Source: Nocardiopsis eucommiae (lineage in GTDB: Bacteria; Actinomycetota; Actinomycetes; Streptosporangiales; Streptosporangiaceae). From it: 64,000 bases of DNA. This document shows positions 42,498 to 50,466 of this stretch, piece by piece; position 1 is the first letter of the stretch; every line of letters starts with the position of its first letter. The stretch lies in contig CP074402.1 of the NCBI GenBank assembly GCA_018388625.1, positions 5,332,001 through 5,396,000 on the forward strand, given 5' to 3'. The position numbers and the translations under genes were made by a program. The notes beneath the pieces were generated by a model. That model did no database searches and had not been told where the DNA came from. It saw only the letters and a program-made list of their open reading frames with translations.

Positions 42498-42777
42498 GCT
42501 GTTCCCCTACGTCTAGCCTTACGTGTTCTGTCGGCCGCGGTCCTTCGGTTCCCGTGGGAACCGACAGTAACCGAACTACGGGCTCTCCCCCGTCGGTGAG
42601 CGGGCCTCGTCCCTCGTTCGGGGCTCACCCTGCGTGGGCATCGGGCCGTCTCCCACCGGCACCCGCAGAATAAGCGCAACACGAACCGGTACCGGCCCGT
42701 AACCTGCACCACCGGCCGTGGCGCCGCTCTCCCCGAGCCTTTTCCTGCTCTGGCGAGCACCTGGAACACCCCACGAA

Positions 42778-42793
42778 AGTGACTTGCATCACA
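42778..42793. promoter_or_regulatory. Crp-like operator
   Basis: The minus strand reads GTGATGCAAGTCAC, an exact match to GTG-N6-GNCAC, within TGTGATGCAAGTCACT. It lies about 280 bases upstream of topA. The 42498-42777 stretch between it and topA has no other recognised feature. Confidence 0.4.
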
Positions 42794-42831
42794 CTTGAGG
42801 GCTTCAGGGTGTCCCCGCCTCCAGAATGCGG

Positions 42832-42863
42832 CGAGTCCTCCCGGATATTCCCGGGAGGACTCG
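42832..42863. terminator. 13-bp hairpin between topA and chaplin locus
   Basis: CGAGTCCTCCCGG / CCGGGAGGACTCG with a 6-base AT-rich loop. It is 345 bases past the long chaplin gene, so it is either that transcript's terminator or a topA leader structure. Confidence 0.5.
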
Positions 42864-42900
42864 GCTCACGTCCTGAGCTCGGCGGTCGTCACCCCCACCC

Positions 42901-42936
42901 TCCCGCAGTCCACCGCGTTCCATAACGGAACGGGAG
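42901..42936. repeat. 36-bp direct repeat, copy 1
   Basis: Identical to 43051-43086. It starts TCCCGCAGTCCACCGCGTTC and contains an inner palindrome CGTTCC-ATAAC-GGAACG. The two copies are exactly 150 bases apart in the chaplin-topA intergenic region. Confidence 0.85.
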
Positions 42937-43050
42937 CGCGGAGGCGACTCACCACCACTTCACTTCGGACGTGCACGGCACCTCTCTCGGCGCCGGTCGC
43001 GGGGACACCGTCCCGTCGCACCGCCTCCGCCGTGCCAGGGAGGTTCGGCT

Positions 43051-43086
43051 TCCCGCAGTCCACCGCGTTCCATAACGGAACGGGAG
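43051..43086. repeat. 36-bp direct repeat, copy 2
   Basis: Identical to 42901-42936, including the inner palindrome. It lies 120 bases downstream of the long chaplin stop codon. Confidence 0.85.
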
Positions 43087-43206
43087 GCCGCACTCCCCTG
43101 GTCCGGCGGGTGGCCGTGAACGGGCCCACCCCCACGCAGGTCCTTCGGACCGTGTCCGGACGCCCGGAGGCGTCCGCCGTACGGACCCTGGAACCTGTTC
43201 TGGCAG

Positions 43207-44544
43207 CTACAGGCCGATGCCGGCCGCGCCCAGCAGGTCACCGACCGGGTCGACGGACGGGATCTCGGAGGCCTCGGGCAGCTCGGCGGCGCGCTCCGGG
43301 GCGTGCTTCTCGACCGACTGCGCGGCGGTCTCGCTCACGTCGTAGCTGACGGGCAGCATCTCGGAGACGGGCACCTCGGGCAGCTGGTCGACGACCGGGA
43401 GGCTGCTCAGGGCCGAGGACTGCTGCTCGGTCTCGGCGCTCTGGTGCACGACCTTGGAGTCGGCGTCGGTGGCGCTGGCGCCGGCCACACCCGCGACGGC
43501 GGCCACGGAGTTGCCCGCGACGTTCACCGGGACGTCGGCGTCGGCGACCAGCTGGTTGCCGCCGAGCACGGAGCCGTTGCCGGAGGTCGCGATGTCGCGC
43601 TGGGCCTCCTTGACGACGGCGTCGCTGTCGGTGGCGGCCGCACCCGCGACGCCGCCGACGGCGCCGATCGCGTTGCCCGCGACGTTCACGGGGACGTCCA
43701 GGTCCACGACGGCCTGGTTGCCGCCGAGCACGGAGCCGTTGCCGGAGGTCGCGATCGACTGGTGCTCGCGGACCGGGGCGGCCTGGTGCTCGCGGACCGG
43801 GGCGGACTGGCGGAGGACGCCGGCGTCGATGCCGGAGGTGTCGGGCAGGATCTGCGCGCTGCTGACGGCCTCGCTGAGCAGGTCGGCCGTGGTCAGCGGA
43901 GCGGACTGGTGCTCGACGCCGGGGGCCTCGTGGCTCTGGCGGACGATCGCGTCCGCGTCCGTGGCCGCGGCACCCGCGACGCCGCCGACGGCGCCGATCG
44001 CGTTGCCGGAGATGTTCACGGGGACGTCCAGGTCACCGACGAGCTGGTTGCCGCCGATGAGGGAGCCGTTGCCGGAGGTGGCGACGTCGGGCTCACCGTG
44101 CTTGTGGCCGTGCTTGTGCCCGTGGCCGTGGCCGCCCTGGAGGACCTTGGAGTCGCTGCCGGTGCTGGAGGCACCCGCGACGCCGCCGACGGCGCCGATC
44201 GCGTTGCCGGTGACGTTGACGGGGATGTCACCGTCGACGACCAGCTGGTTGCCGCCCAGGATCGAGCCGTTGCCCGAGGTGTGGACCTCGTTGTGGTGGT
44301 GGTCGATCACCTTCGCGTCACTGCCGGTGCTGGAGGCACCCGCGATGCCGGCGACGGCGCCGACGGCGTTACCGGTGACGTTGACGGGAACGTCCGCGTT
44401 CAGGACGGCCTGGTTGCCGCCGAGAACCGAACCGTTGCCGCTGGTGGCGACGTCGCTGTCGGCGAAGGCCACGCCGGTGCCCAGAGCGACGAAGCCGGCC
44501 GCGAGGAGCACGGACTTCGCGGAGGTGCTAGCCCACTTACGCAT
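43207..44544 (-). CDS. Five-repeat, cysteine-free chaplin-like surface protein
   Basis: 445 residues: a signal peptide (VLLAAGFVALGTGVAFA), then five chaplin-like domains. Each has (A/H)TSGNGSxxGGNQ, (D/N)-x-(D/P)-V-N-V-x-GN and GAVxGxAGAxxT. In canonical chaplins the position before GN carries Cys; here it is Thr, Ser or Ala in all five, and the second Cys is also absent. Repeats 2 and 3 are joined by a His/Gly-rich linker (GGHGHGHKHGHKHGEP). Repeats 3 and 4 flank a long linker with two nearly identical REHQ(S/A) units. No LPXTG-type signal is seen; the C-terminus is DLLGAAGIGL. Intact. ATG with AAAGGA upstream. Confidence 0.85.
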   Translation of the reverse strand: MRKWASTSAKSVLLAAGFVALGTGVAFADSDVATSGNGSVLGGNQAVLNADVPVNVTGNAVGAVAGIAGASSTGSDAKVIDHHHNEVHTSGNGSILGGNQLVVDGDIPVNVTGNAIGAVGGVAGASSTGSDSKVLQGGHGHGHKHGHKHGEPDVATSGNGSLIGGNQLVGDLDVPVNISGNAIGAVGGVAGAAATDADAIVRQSHEAPGVEHQSAPLTTADLLSEAVSSAQILPDTSGIDAGVLRQSAPVREHQAAPVREHQSIATSGNGSVLGGNQAVVDLDVPVNVAGNAIGAVGGVAGAAATDSDAVVKEAQRDIATSGNGSVLGGNQLVADADVPVNVAGNSVAAVAGVAGASATDADSKVVHQSAETEQQSSALSSLPVVDQLPEVPVSEMLPVSYDVSETAAQSVEKHAPERAAELPEASEIPSVDPVGDLLGAAGIGL

Positions 44545-44836
44545 GTGGGAAGTCCTTTCGAGATAACGAGTTGATGAGAAGGTGTCTGTGCGGGCCACAG
44601 GCCGTTCCACACCCCTGGATGGGATGCGGGCCTTCGGCCGAGGCCGGGGATCATCCGGTCGGCTCCGCACCTGGGCGGTGCGTGGTCTGCCGGTCTGGTG
44701 GGTGTGGTCGGCGTCCGTCTGCGCTGGATGCGCGTGGACGTCCACACCCCGTCGATCAGCTCCGCTCTGGTTGAGCGGCGGCTGACGTGAACCCCGAGCA
44801 CATGGCCTCGGCCGGTGCTGCGGGACTCGCGTCAAC
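44545..44836 (-). promoter_or_regulatory. Upstream region of the long chaplin-like gene
   Basis: About 290 bases between the sorted-chaplin terminator and the long chaplin start. No gene is seen. It must hold the promoter and leader of the 445-residue protein; I could not assign clear -35/-10 boxes by eye. Confidence 0.4.
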
Positions 44837-44858
44837 CCCCGGGCCCTGGGGCCCGGGG
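44837..44858 (-). terminator. Terminator of the sortase-anchored chaplin
   Basis: Stem CCCCGGGCCC / GGGCCCGGGG with a 2-base loop, 6 bases past the stop codon. Confidence 0.75.
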
Positions 44859-44864
44859 AGCTGA

Positions 44865-45541
44865 TCAGGCCCGGGCCCTGCGGCGCTTGCCGAAGAGCAG
44901 GAGTCCGACGCCCGCGGCGACCGTGAGGACCGCCCCCGCGAGCAGTGCGGCGAGGCCGCTCTGGTCGGTGCCGGTCACGGCGAGCCGCTGCTCGTCGGCG
45001 GGCGGAGCGGAGGGCGAGGCGGCGTCCGCGGGCCGCTCGGGGGTTCCCGGGGCGGCGGGCGAGGGCTCCTCGGACGGTGACTGCCCGTCCTCGCGTCCCT
45101 TGTCCTGCTCACCCTCGGGCTCCTCGGGCTCCCCACGACGGGGTCGTCGTCGGGGTTCTGCTGCTCGTGCTTGTCCTCCTCCGGCTCACCGGGCGCGCCG
45201 GGCTCCTCGGGCTCACCCGGCTCCTCGGGCTCACCCGGCTTGCCAGGCTCTCCGGGCTTGCCGGGCTCGTAGCCCTCGTAGCCGGAGTCCGGCTTCTTCG
45301 GGGTACCGGTCTCGGTCACGCTGGCCTCGCCGTCGGTGCAGTTGGCACCGGCGATGCCCAGGACCGCGATGGCGTTCCCGCAGAGGTTGATCGGCACGTC
45401 GCCGTCGACGACGAGCTGGTTGCCGCCGCCGAGCGACCCGTTACCGCTGGTCGTGGTGTCGGCGTGGGCGATGCCGCTGGCGGCGACGAAGAATCCGGTG
45501 GCCACGAGGGCCGCGAAGCGGAGGTGGGTTGACTGGGTCAT
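44865..45541 (-). CDS. chp: Sortase-anchored chaplin (one frameshift)
   Basis: About 225 residues after repair. Signal peptide, then one full chaplin domain with both cysteines (TTSGNGSLGGGNQ; PINLCGNAIAVLGIAGANC). A long stalk of Gly/Glu/Pro repeats follows (GEPEEPGEPEEPGAPG). The C-terminal sorting signal is LAVTG, a hydrophobic segment (LAALLAGAVLTVAAGVGLLLF) and KRRRARA. Long chaplins ChpA-C carry two domains plus a sorting signal, so a single-domain sorted form is unusual. A break near 45135 (GGGG) is fixed by one G. It likely anchors the chaplin layer to the wall through a class E sortase encoded elsewhere. Confidence 0.88.
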
Positions 45542-45701
45542 CGGCTGTCCTTTGGTCGACGAGGAGGTCCTGCTGGCTACTCGTGTTGACCGCGGACGGA
45601 GTTCCCTGGCTGTGGAGCCTTGGGAAGGGAGCACGCCCACCGGGAATCGGCAGGGCGGCTGTGCGCAGGGCGCACGGACCGGCCGCGGTCGGGGAGCGCG
45701 G

Positions 45702-46712
45702 CTAGTCGGGGGAGTACGAGGGGTCGTCCGCGGCGTCGCGGACGACCAGGGTGGGGTCGCCGGGAAGGGCGACCCGCTGGGCCCGGAGCGCCATGTGACC
45801 GGCGCGGGCCATGAGGAATCCAGCGGCACCGGGTGCCGGGAAGGACGGGGCGGAGGCACCGGTGGTGTCCGGCCCGACCTGGTGCTGGGAGCCGCCACCG
45901 ATGAGGCGGACGCGCTCCGCGGAGTCGTCGTCGGAGGCCGTGTCACCGGCGTTCCCCGCGACCTCGTTGGCCACACGCCACGAGGTCTGGGCGACGTGGG
46001 CGGCGACCTCGTCCTTGACGCGGGCCACCCGCTCCTCACGCTCCCGCTGCTCCTCGGCGTCGGAACGCTCGGCGGCGGGTGCGGAGACGGCGGGCTCCTC
46101 GTCGGAGCCCAGGATCGGCAGTCCCAGGGGACCACCGGGTTCGGTCACGGAGTCGATCCCACCGCGCCCGACCGTGTCGTTCAGGCTGGTGGCGACACTG
46201 TCGACCAGCGCGGATTCGCGCAACGACCCGTCCGTGGAGTCGACGACCCCCTGACCGGTGCGAGCGACCCCGGCGACGAGGCCGGTGGCCCCGCGAGCGG
46301 TGTCGTCGACGGCCTGTCCGGTGTCGTGGACGACCGCGCCCACCGCACTCTCCTCCAGCGCCGCGCCGGTCTCCCGAAGCGCGTTCCCCGGAAGCGAGGA
46401 GGCCTGGGGGACGACGCCGCCGGTGAGGGCCTCCGTGGAGGAGGCGGCCCGGTGAGCGGTGTCGGAGAGCTTGGAGTCCCGGAGTTCGTCGGCGGCCTGA
46501 CCGGTGCGGTCAGCGAGCTCACCGACGCCCAGGACGCTACCGCCGAGCCCGCCGGACTCGGAGGCGGTCTCGCTGTGCGCGACACCCATTCCTCCGGCCA
46601 GCCAGGCGACGGCGACGATGCCGGACAGGAGCAGCAACCGAGCGTAGGCACCACGGGCGTTGCGAGCAGCGCGACTGGAGGAAACCAGCCACCCTCGGCT
46701 CGCGAGCACCAT
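45702..46712 (-). CDS. Secreted protein, unknown
   Basis: 336 residues with an N-terminal signal or anchor segment (LLLLSGIVAVAWLAGGMGVAHS). A long Ala/Gly/Thr/Asp-rich region follows, with weakly repeating helical units of the form D-x-x-G-x-A-x-D (GQAADELRD, GQAVDDTARG, GQGVVDSTDG), then a charged coiled-coil-like segment (EEQREREERVARVKDEVAAHV). No recognised domain. It lies next to the sorted chaplin in the same direction, so a surface role is possible. The ATG has GAAGGGG upstream. Confidence 0.65.
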   Translation of the reverse strand: MVLASRGWLVSSSRAARNARGAYARLLLLSGIVAVAWLAGGMGVAHSETASESGGLGGSVLGVGELADRTGQAADELRDSKLSDTAHRAASSTEALTGGVVPQASSLPGNALRETGAALEESAVGAVVHDTGQAVDDTARGATGLVAGVARTGQGVVDSTDGSLRESALVDSVATSLNDTVGRGGIDSVTEPGGPLGLPILGSDEEPAVSAPAAERSDAEEQREREERVARVKDEVAAHVAQTSWRVANEVAGNAGDTASDDDSAERVRLIGGGSQHQVGPDTTGASAPSFPAPGAAGFLMARAGHMALRAQRVALPGDPTLVVRDAADDPSYSPD

Positions 46713-46857
46713 GGATGCCCCTTCGTGTCATTGCTGCTGGACGGTCCCGTGCGGCGACGCCGCTGACGGTCGTACCGCGAAGCTCCGGAGAACGGAGGCC
46801 TCACTGAACTGAAAGCAACACTAGCATCACCGTGCGTGACCATGGGCGAAAAAGGAA

Positions 46858-46882
46858 CCGCGCCGAGAACTTCTCGGCGCGG
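46858..46882 (-). terminator. M20 peptidase intrinsic terminator
   Basis: Stem CCGCGCCGAGAA / TTCTCGGCGCGG followed on the minus strand by TTCCTTTTTCG, one of the few terminators here with a U-rich tail. Confidence 0.9.
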
Positions 46883-46918
46883 CCTTCCGACCCGTCCCAC
46901 TATGGGTGGATTGGCAGG

Positions 46919-48240
46919 TCAGCTCATGCCGACGAACCGGTCCAGCACCCGTACGCCGAACTGGAGGCCGTCCACGGGGACGCGCTCGTCCACCCCGTGG
47001 AACATGCCCGCGAAGTCCAGCTCCGGGGGAGTCTGAGCGGCGCGAAACCGTAGTTGCGCACGCCCAGCCGGGAGAAGCTCTTGGCGTCCGTGCCGCCCGA
47101 GAGGCAGTAGGGCACGGCCTTGGCGCCCGGGTCCTCGGCCAGCAGGGACTCCGACATGGCGTTCACCAGGCCGCCGTCGAAGGGGGTCTCCACGGCCGGC
47201 AGGTGGTGGATGAAGTCGCGGCTGACCTTCGGGCCCAGCAGTTCGTCGATCTTCGCGAAGTACGCGTCCTCGGTTCCCGGCAGGAAGCGCCCGTCCACCT
47301 GGGCGGTGGCCTCACCGGGAATGACGTTGGCCTTGTAGCCGCCGCCGAGCACCGTGGGGTTGAGGGTGTTGCGCAGTGTGGCACCGATCATCTTGGCGAT
47401 GGGCCCCAGCCGGGCCACCGTGGCGTCCACGTCCCTCTCGTCGAAGGGGATGCCGAACTCCTCGCAGATCTCCTCCAGGAAGGTCCGCACGGTCGGGGTC
47501 AGCTGCACGGGGAACTCGTGCTGCCCCAGCCGGGCGACGGCGGCCGCCAGTTCGGTGACGGCGTTGTCCCTGTTGGTCATCGAACCGTGCCCGGCGGTGC
47601 CGCGCGCGGTCAGCTTCATCCAGGCGATGCCCTTCTCCGCCGTCTCCACGAGGTAGAGGCGACGGTTCTCGTTAACCGTGAAGGAGAAGCCGCCGACCTC
47701 GCTGATCGCGGAGTCGCAGTCGGCGAACAGCTCGGGGTGCTCGTCCACCAGGTACTGGGCGCCCCAGGTGCCGCCCGCCTCCTCGTCCGCGAGGAAGGCC
47801 AGCACGATGTCGCGCGGGGGCCGACGCCCCTCGCGCAGCCGCTGGCGCAGCATCGCCAGCACCATCGCGTTCATGTTCTTCATGTCGACGGCGCCGCGAC
47901 CCCACACGCAGCCGTCGGTGACCTCACCGGCGAAGGGGTGGTGGGTCCAGTCCTCGGGGGCGGCGGGAACGACGTCCAGGTGGCCGTGGATGAGCAGCGG
48001 CGGACGCGAGGAGTCCTCTCCCGAGATCCGCGCCACGACGTTGCTGCGCCCGGGGTGCTTCTCGTAGATCCGTGACTCCACCCCGACCTCGTCGAGTCTG
48101 GCCGCCACGTACTCCGCCGCCTTGCGCTCGCCCGGCCCGGAGTGGTCACCGTAGTTGGAGGTGTCGATCTCGATGAGCTCCCGGCACAGGTCGACGACCT
48201 CGACCTCGCCCGCGCTCGCTTCCCTGCCTGGTTCCACCAT
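46919..48240 (-). CDS. M20 family metallopeptidase (one frameshift)
   Basis: A zinc M20 (ArgE/DapE/carboxypeptidase-type) peptidase, about 440 residues. First metal ligands in LLIHGHLDVVPAAPEDW (HxD), the bridging Asp in VWGRGAVDMKNMNAM, catalytic Glu-Glu in LADEEAGGTWGA. The dimerisation domain contains GTAGHGSMTNRDNAV, and the last ligand His lies in the C-terminal AGMFHGVDERVPV. A break near 47033 (CCCCC) is repaired by one C. The substrate cannot be told apart among acyl-amino acids and dipeptides. Confidence 0.88.
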
Positions 48241-48331
48241 CTGGTTCTCCCATCTCAGGACGCACCTTTTGGCCTAGAGCCTGTCACGGTGACCCCCGCC
48301 GGAAAACTGGTTCGGGTGCCCCCAGACCTTT

Positions 48332-48339
48332 GCTATGGT
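48332..48339 (+). promoter_or_regulatory. Extended -10 of tRNA-Leu
   Basis: TTTGCTATGGT carries TG-N-TATGGT, an extended -10 box, about 35 bases before the mature tRNA 5' end. A recognisable -35 is weak. Confidence 0.4.
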
Positions 48340-48375
48340 TAAACCTGTTCGGAGCGACACACGCCGAACAGCCCA

Positions 48376-48459
48376 GTCCGGGTGGCGGAATAGGTAGACG
48401 CGCTAGCTTGAGGTGCTAGTGGCCGTTAAGGCTGTGGGGGTTCAAGTCCCCCTCGGACA
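48376..48459 (+). tRNA. tRNA-Leu (GAG)
   Basis: An 84-base class II tRNA with acceptor GTCCGGG / CTCGGAC and anticodon loop TTGAGGT (anticodon GAG, reading CTC). It has a long variable arm (TGGCCGTTAAGGCTG) and T arm GGGGG-TTCAAGT-CCCCC. Its 3' end is the attachment site of the adjacent island. Confidence 0.97.
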
Positions 48460-48460
48460 C
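48439..48460 (+). repeat. attL: 3' end of tRNA-Leu
   Basis: The 22-base T-arm/acceptor segment GGTTCAAGTCCCCCTCGGAC plus AC, repeated with one mismatch at 56592-56613. The integration restored an intact tRNA gene here. Confidence 0.8.
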
Positions 48461-48633
48461 AGAATTACCCCATGGCGGGGTGCGGGCCCGATCCAAGTGA
48501 CTCTGCGAAGTCGCTCTGGGTCGGGCCTTCGTTGTCTTCGGATCGGACAAGCACCCGCTCCTCTGGGGCACACAGGACCACGGGATCGTCTCTGCGTAAG
48601 CGCCGGAGGATGTCGAGCGGGCCGCTGTCGGAA

Positions 48634-49035
48634 CCTTGCCGTTAGCGCGGCCAGCGCCCGATTTTCCCGGACGTGGAGACTCTTCACCCGCGTGGATCCA
48701 CCGGTCCGGGAACTGGTGTAGCCGTGGCGGCACCGATACCCCGGCCGGCCGTTGACCCCGTGCGTGTCCATCCACCGACCCACAGGTTGGGCACACCAGC
48801 AACCCGGTGCATTTCTCGCGGACCGCCCGTCGTTGGTCGGACGGCTCGCCCGTACCGCTTGGACCGCGACGAAGTCCCTCTCACTGAACAGCTCCGGATG
48901 CGCGAAATTCTTCGAGACCGCCCCCTCCTGCCCTGGCTCGTCCCGGGACACGTTGCCGGGACCAGCGGTGCGGGCAGAGCGAGCACCGGAGGTCCCTTGC
49001 CCGACCTCGCGACCGGTGTAACGGGGTTGTTCATT
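48634..49035 (-). pseudogene. Serine recombinase C-terminal remnant
   Basis: The minus-strand translation holds the end of a large serine recombinase: QPRYTGREV and VSKNFAHPELFSERDFVAVQAVRA (recombinase domain). Then comes, across a frame change, CPTCG / RWMDTHGVNGRPGYRCRHGYTSS (recombinase zinc ribbon). The N-terminal resolvase catalytic domain with its Ser is absent. The upstream 49036-49160 part reads in frame but shows no resolvase motifs. Confidence 0.7.
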
Positions 49036-49489
49036 CACTCTGCTCCAACCGCGAGCGAGAGTGATGCCCATGTCCCCCGACCGATACGGTCCCAGTCGTC
49101 GCCTCAACGGGATGGAGATGCTGCTCACCACCACCAGTTGTGGGGTCGCCGCCATCTGACCGCCACAGCGCAAGAGCCAGGAACCGGCCGTGAGGCCGTG
49201 TGAGTTACTACTTCGACCGCGACGAACCGCCGATACGGTGACGCGCTACGACCGTGAGGCCCTGACCGAACCGTGTTGGGCGCAGACCACCATCTGCGGG
49301 CGTCGATGGGCGGTCATGGTCGGCGGCGACGGAGGCAACGTCGGCAGACACGGTGAGGTTGCTTTTTCGCCCCGACTTGCCATCGCTGCCTCGCCCTCGT
49401 CGACCGACATCAGCCCGAAATGGTTGCTTTCACCGGTTCCAGGACGAGGGTGGGCACGCTTAGTGACGCTTGTTTGATGTTGCTTCGAA
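49036..49489. other. Island region without recognised gene
   Basis: About 450 bases with several stops in all frames and less GC-rich composition. I see no gene, RNA or repeat here; probably decayed island DNA. Confidence 0.4.
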
Positions 49490-50341
49490 TCAGAGGACTA
49501 TGTCGGCCAGGCGGTTGACCTCCTCGAGGTCGTCGATTCCGGGACTCAGAATCAGTTCGTCGGCGCCCAGGGCCTCGAACCGCTTGACGGCCTCGCGCAG
49601 GGATCCCGCGTCGGTGTGCACGTTATCGACAACTATGTCCTGGTATTCGCTGGTAGCAGCGTAGTAATCGGCGATGTTGGCCCGCCCGCGGCCGGGGTCG
49701 CCCAGCGAGAAGTAGTTGAGGCCTACCAGGCGAGGCCGACCCGACCGCCCGGCCGCCTGCCACGCGGCACGGGCAGCGTCAAAAGCGCCGGATGCCAGAG
49801 CCGCCGGCACTGATCCGGCTATGTAGCCGTCCGACGACTCGGCCATCCGGCGGAAGGCGGCCGGGGTAGTGGCGCCGAACAGCAGCGGCACCTGCCGTCC
49901 CCCGGCCGGAACCGCCGGGTTCGCGCTTCCCGGAACGGGTTCGCCCGCCCACGTCGACCGATAGGTCGCCAGATCGCGGTCCATCCGGGCGCCCCGATCC
50001 CGGGGCCCGTGCCCGGACACGACGAAGTCGTCCTCGCGGATGCCCACCCCGATGCCGAGGGTGAGCCGACCGCCGGAGACCCCGTCGATCGAGGCTGCCT
50101 CCTTGGCCAGTAGCGCGCCCGGCCAGGTGGTGGCCAGCAGCACCTGGCTGAGCAGCCCGATCGTGGTGGTGGCCCCGGCGGCCGCGGCCAAGGCGACGGT
50201 GTCCATCACGCCCGGATAGGCGAACCGGCCGGTGGTGCCCAAGGTGGCGAAGCCCGCTTCTTCCGCCCGGCGGGCCCAGGCCGGAATCACCGGGGCGTGG
50301 ACGTCGCGGACCTGGTTGGGTAGTCCGATGCCAATGCGCAT
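49490..50341 (-). CDS. LLM-class (F420-dependent-type) oxidoreductase
   Basis: A 283-residue TIM-barrel protein of the luciferase-like family: MRIGIGLPNQVRDVHAPVIPAWARRAEEAGFATL, LLSQVLLATTWPGALLAKEAASIDGVSGGRLTLGIGVG, then PLLFGATTPAAFRRMAESSDGYIAG. Many actinobacterial members use F420H2, others FMNH2; substrate unknown. Intact, with TAAGGAG before the ATG. It follows the SARP gene by 125 bases on the same strand and may be its target or operon partner. Confidence 0.88.
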   Translation of the reverse strand: MRIGIGLPNQVRDVHAPVIPAWARRAEEAGFATLGTTGRFAYPGVMDTVALAAAAGATTTIGLLSQVLLATTWPGALLAKEAASIDGVSGGRLTLGIGVGIREDDFVVSGHGPRDRGARMDRDLATYRSTWAGEPVPGSANPAVPAGGRQVPLLFGATTPAAFRRMAESSDGYIAGSVPAALASGAFDAARAAWQAAGRSGRPRLVGLNYFSLGDPGRGRANIADYYAATSEYQDIVVDNVHTDAGSLREAVKRFEALGADELILSPGIDDLEEVNRLADIVL

Positions 50342-50466
50342 CGAGACGCTCCTTAGCTGAGACGGGTGTCAACGGTGCGAGGCCGTGGACCGACCCGCGC
50401 CCCGCGATCCTGGCCAAGCACCACTACACCCGGGTTACAGCCATCAGACAGCGCGCGCCGGGGCGG

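Noticed and set aside
42866-43135. An 89-residue minus-strand frame whose two copies of PVPLWNAVDCG look like a repeat peptide
   Set aside because: The peptide repeat is simply the translation of the 36-bp DNA repeat at a 150-base (in-frame) spacing. There is no good ribosome site, and the 13.6-kb copy of the motif is intergenic too.
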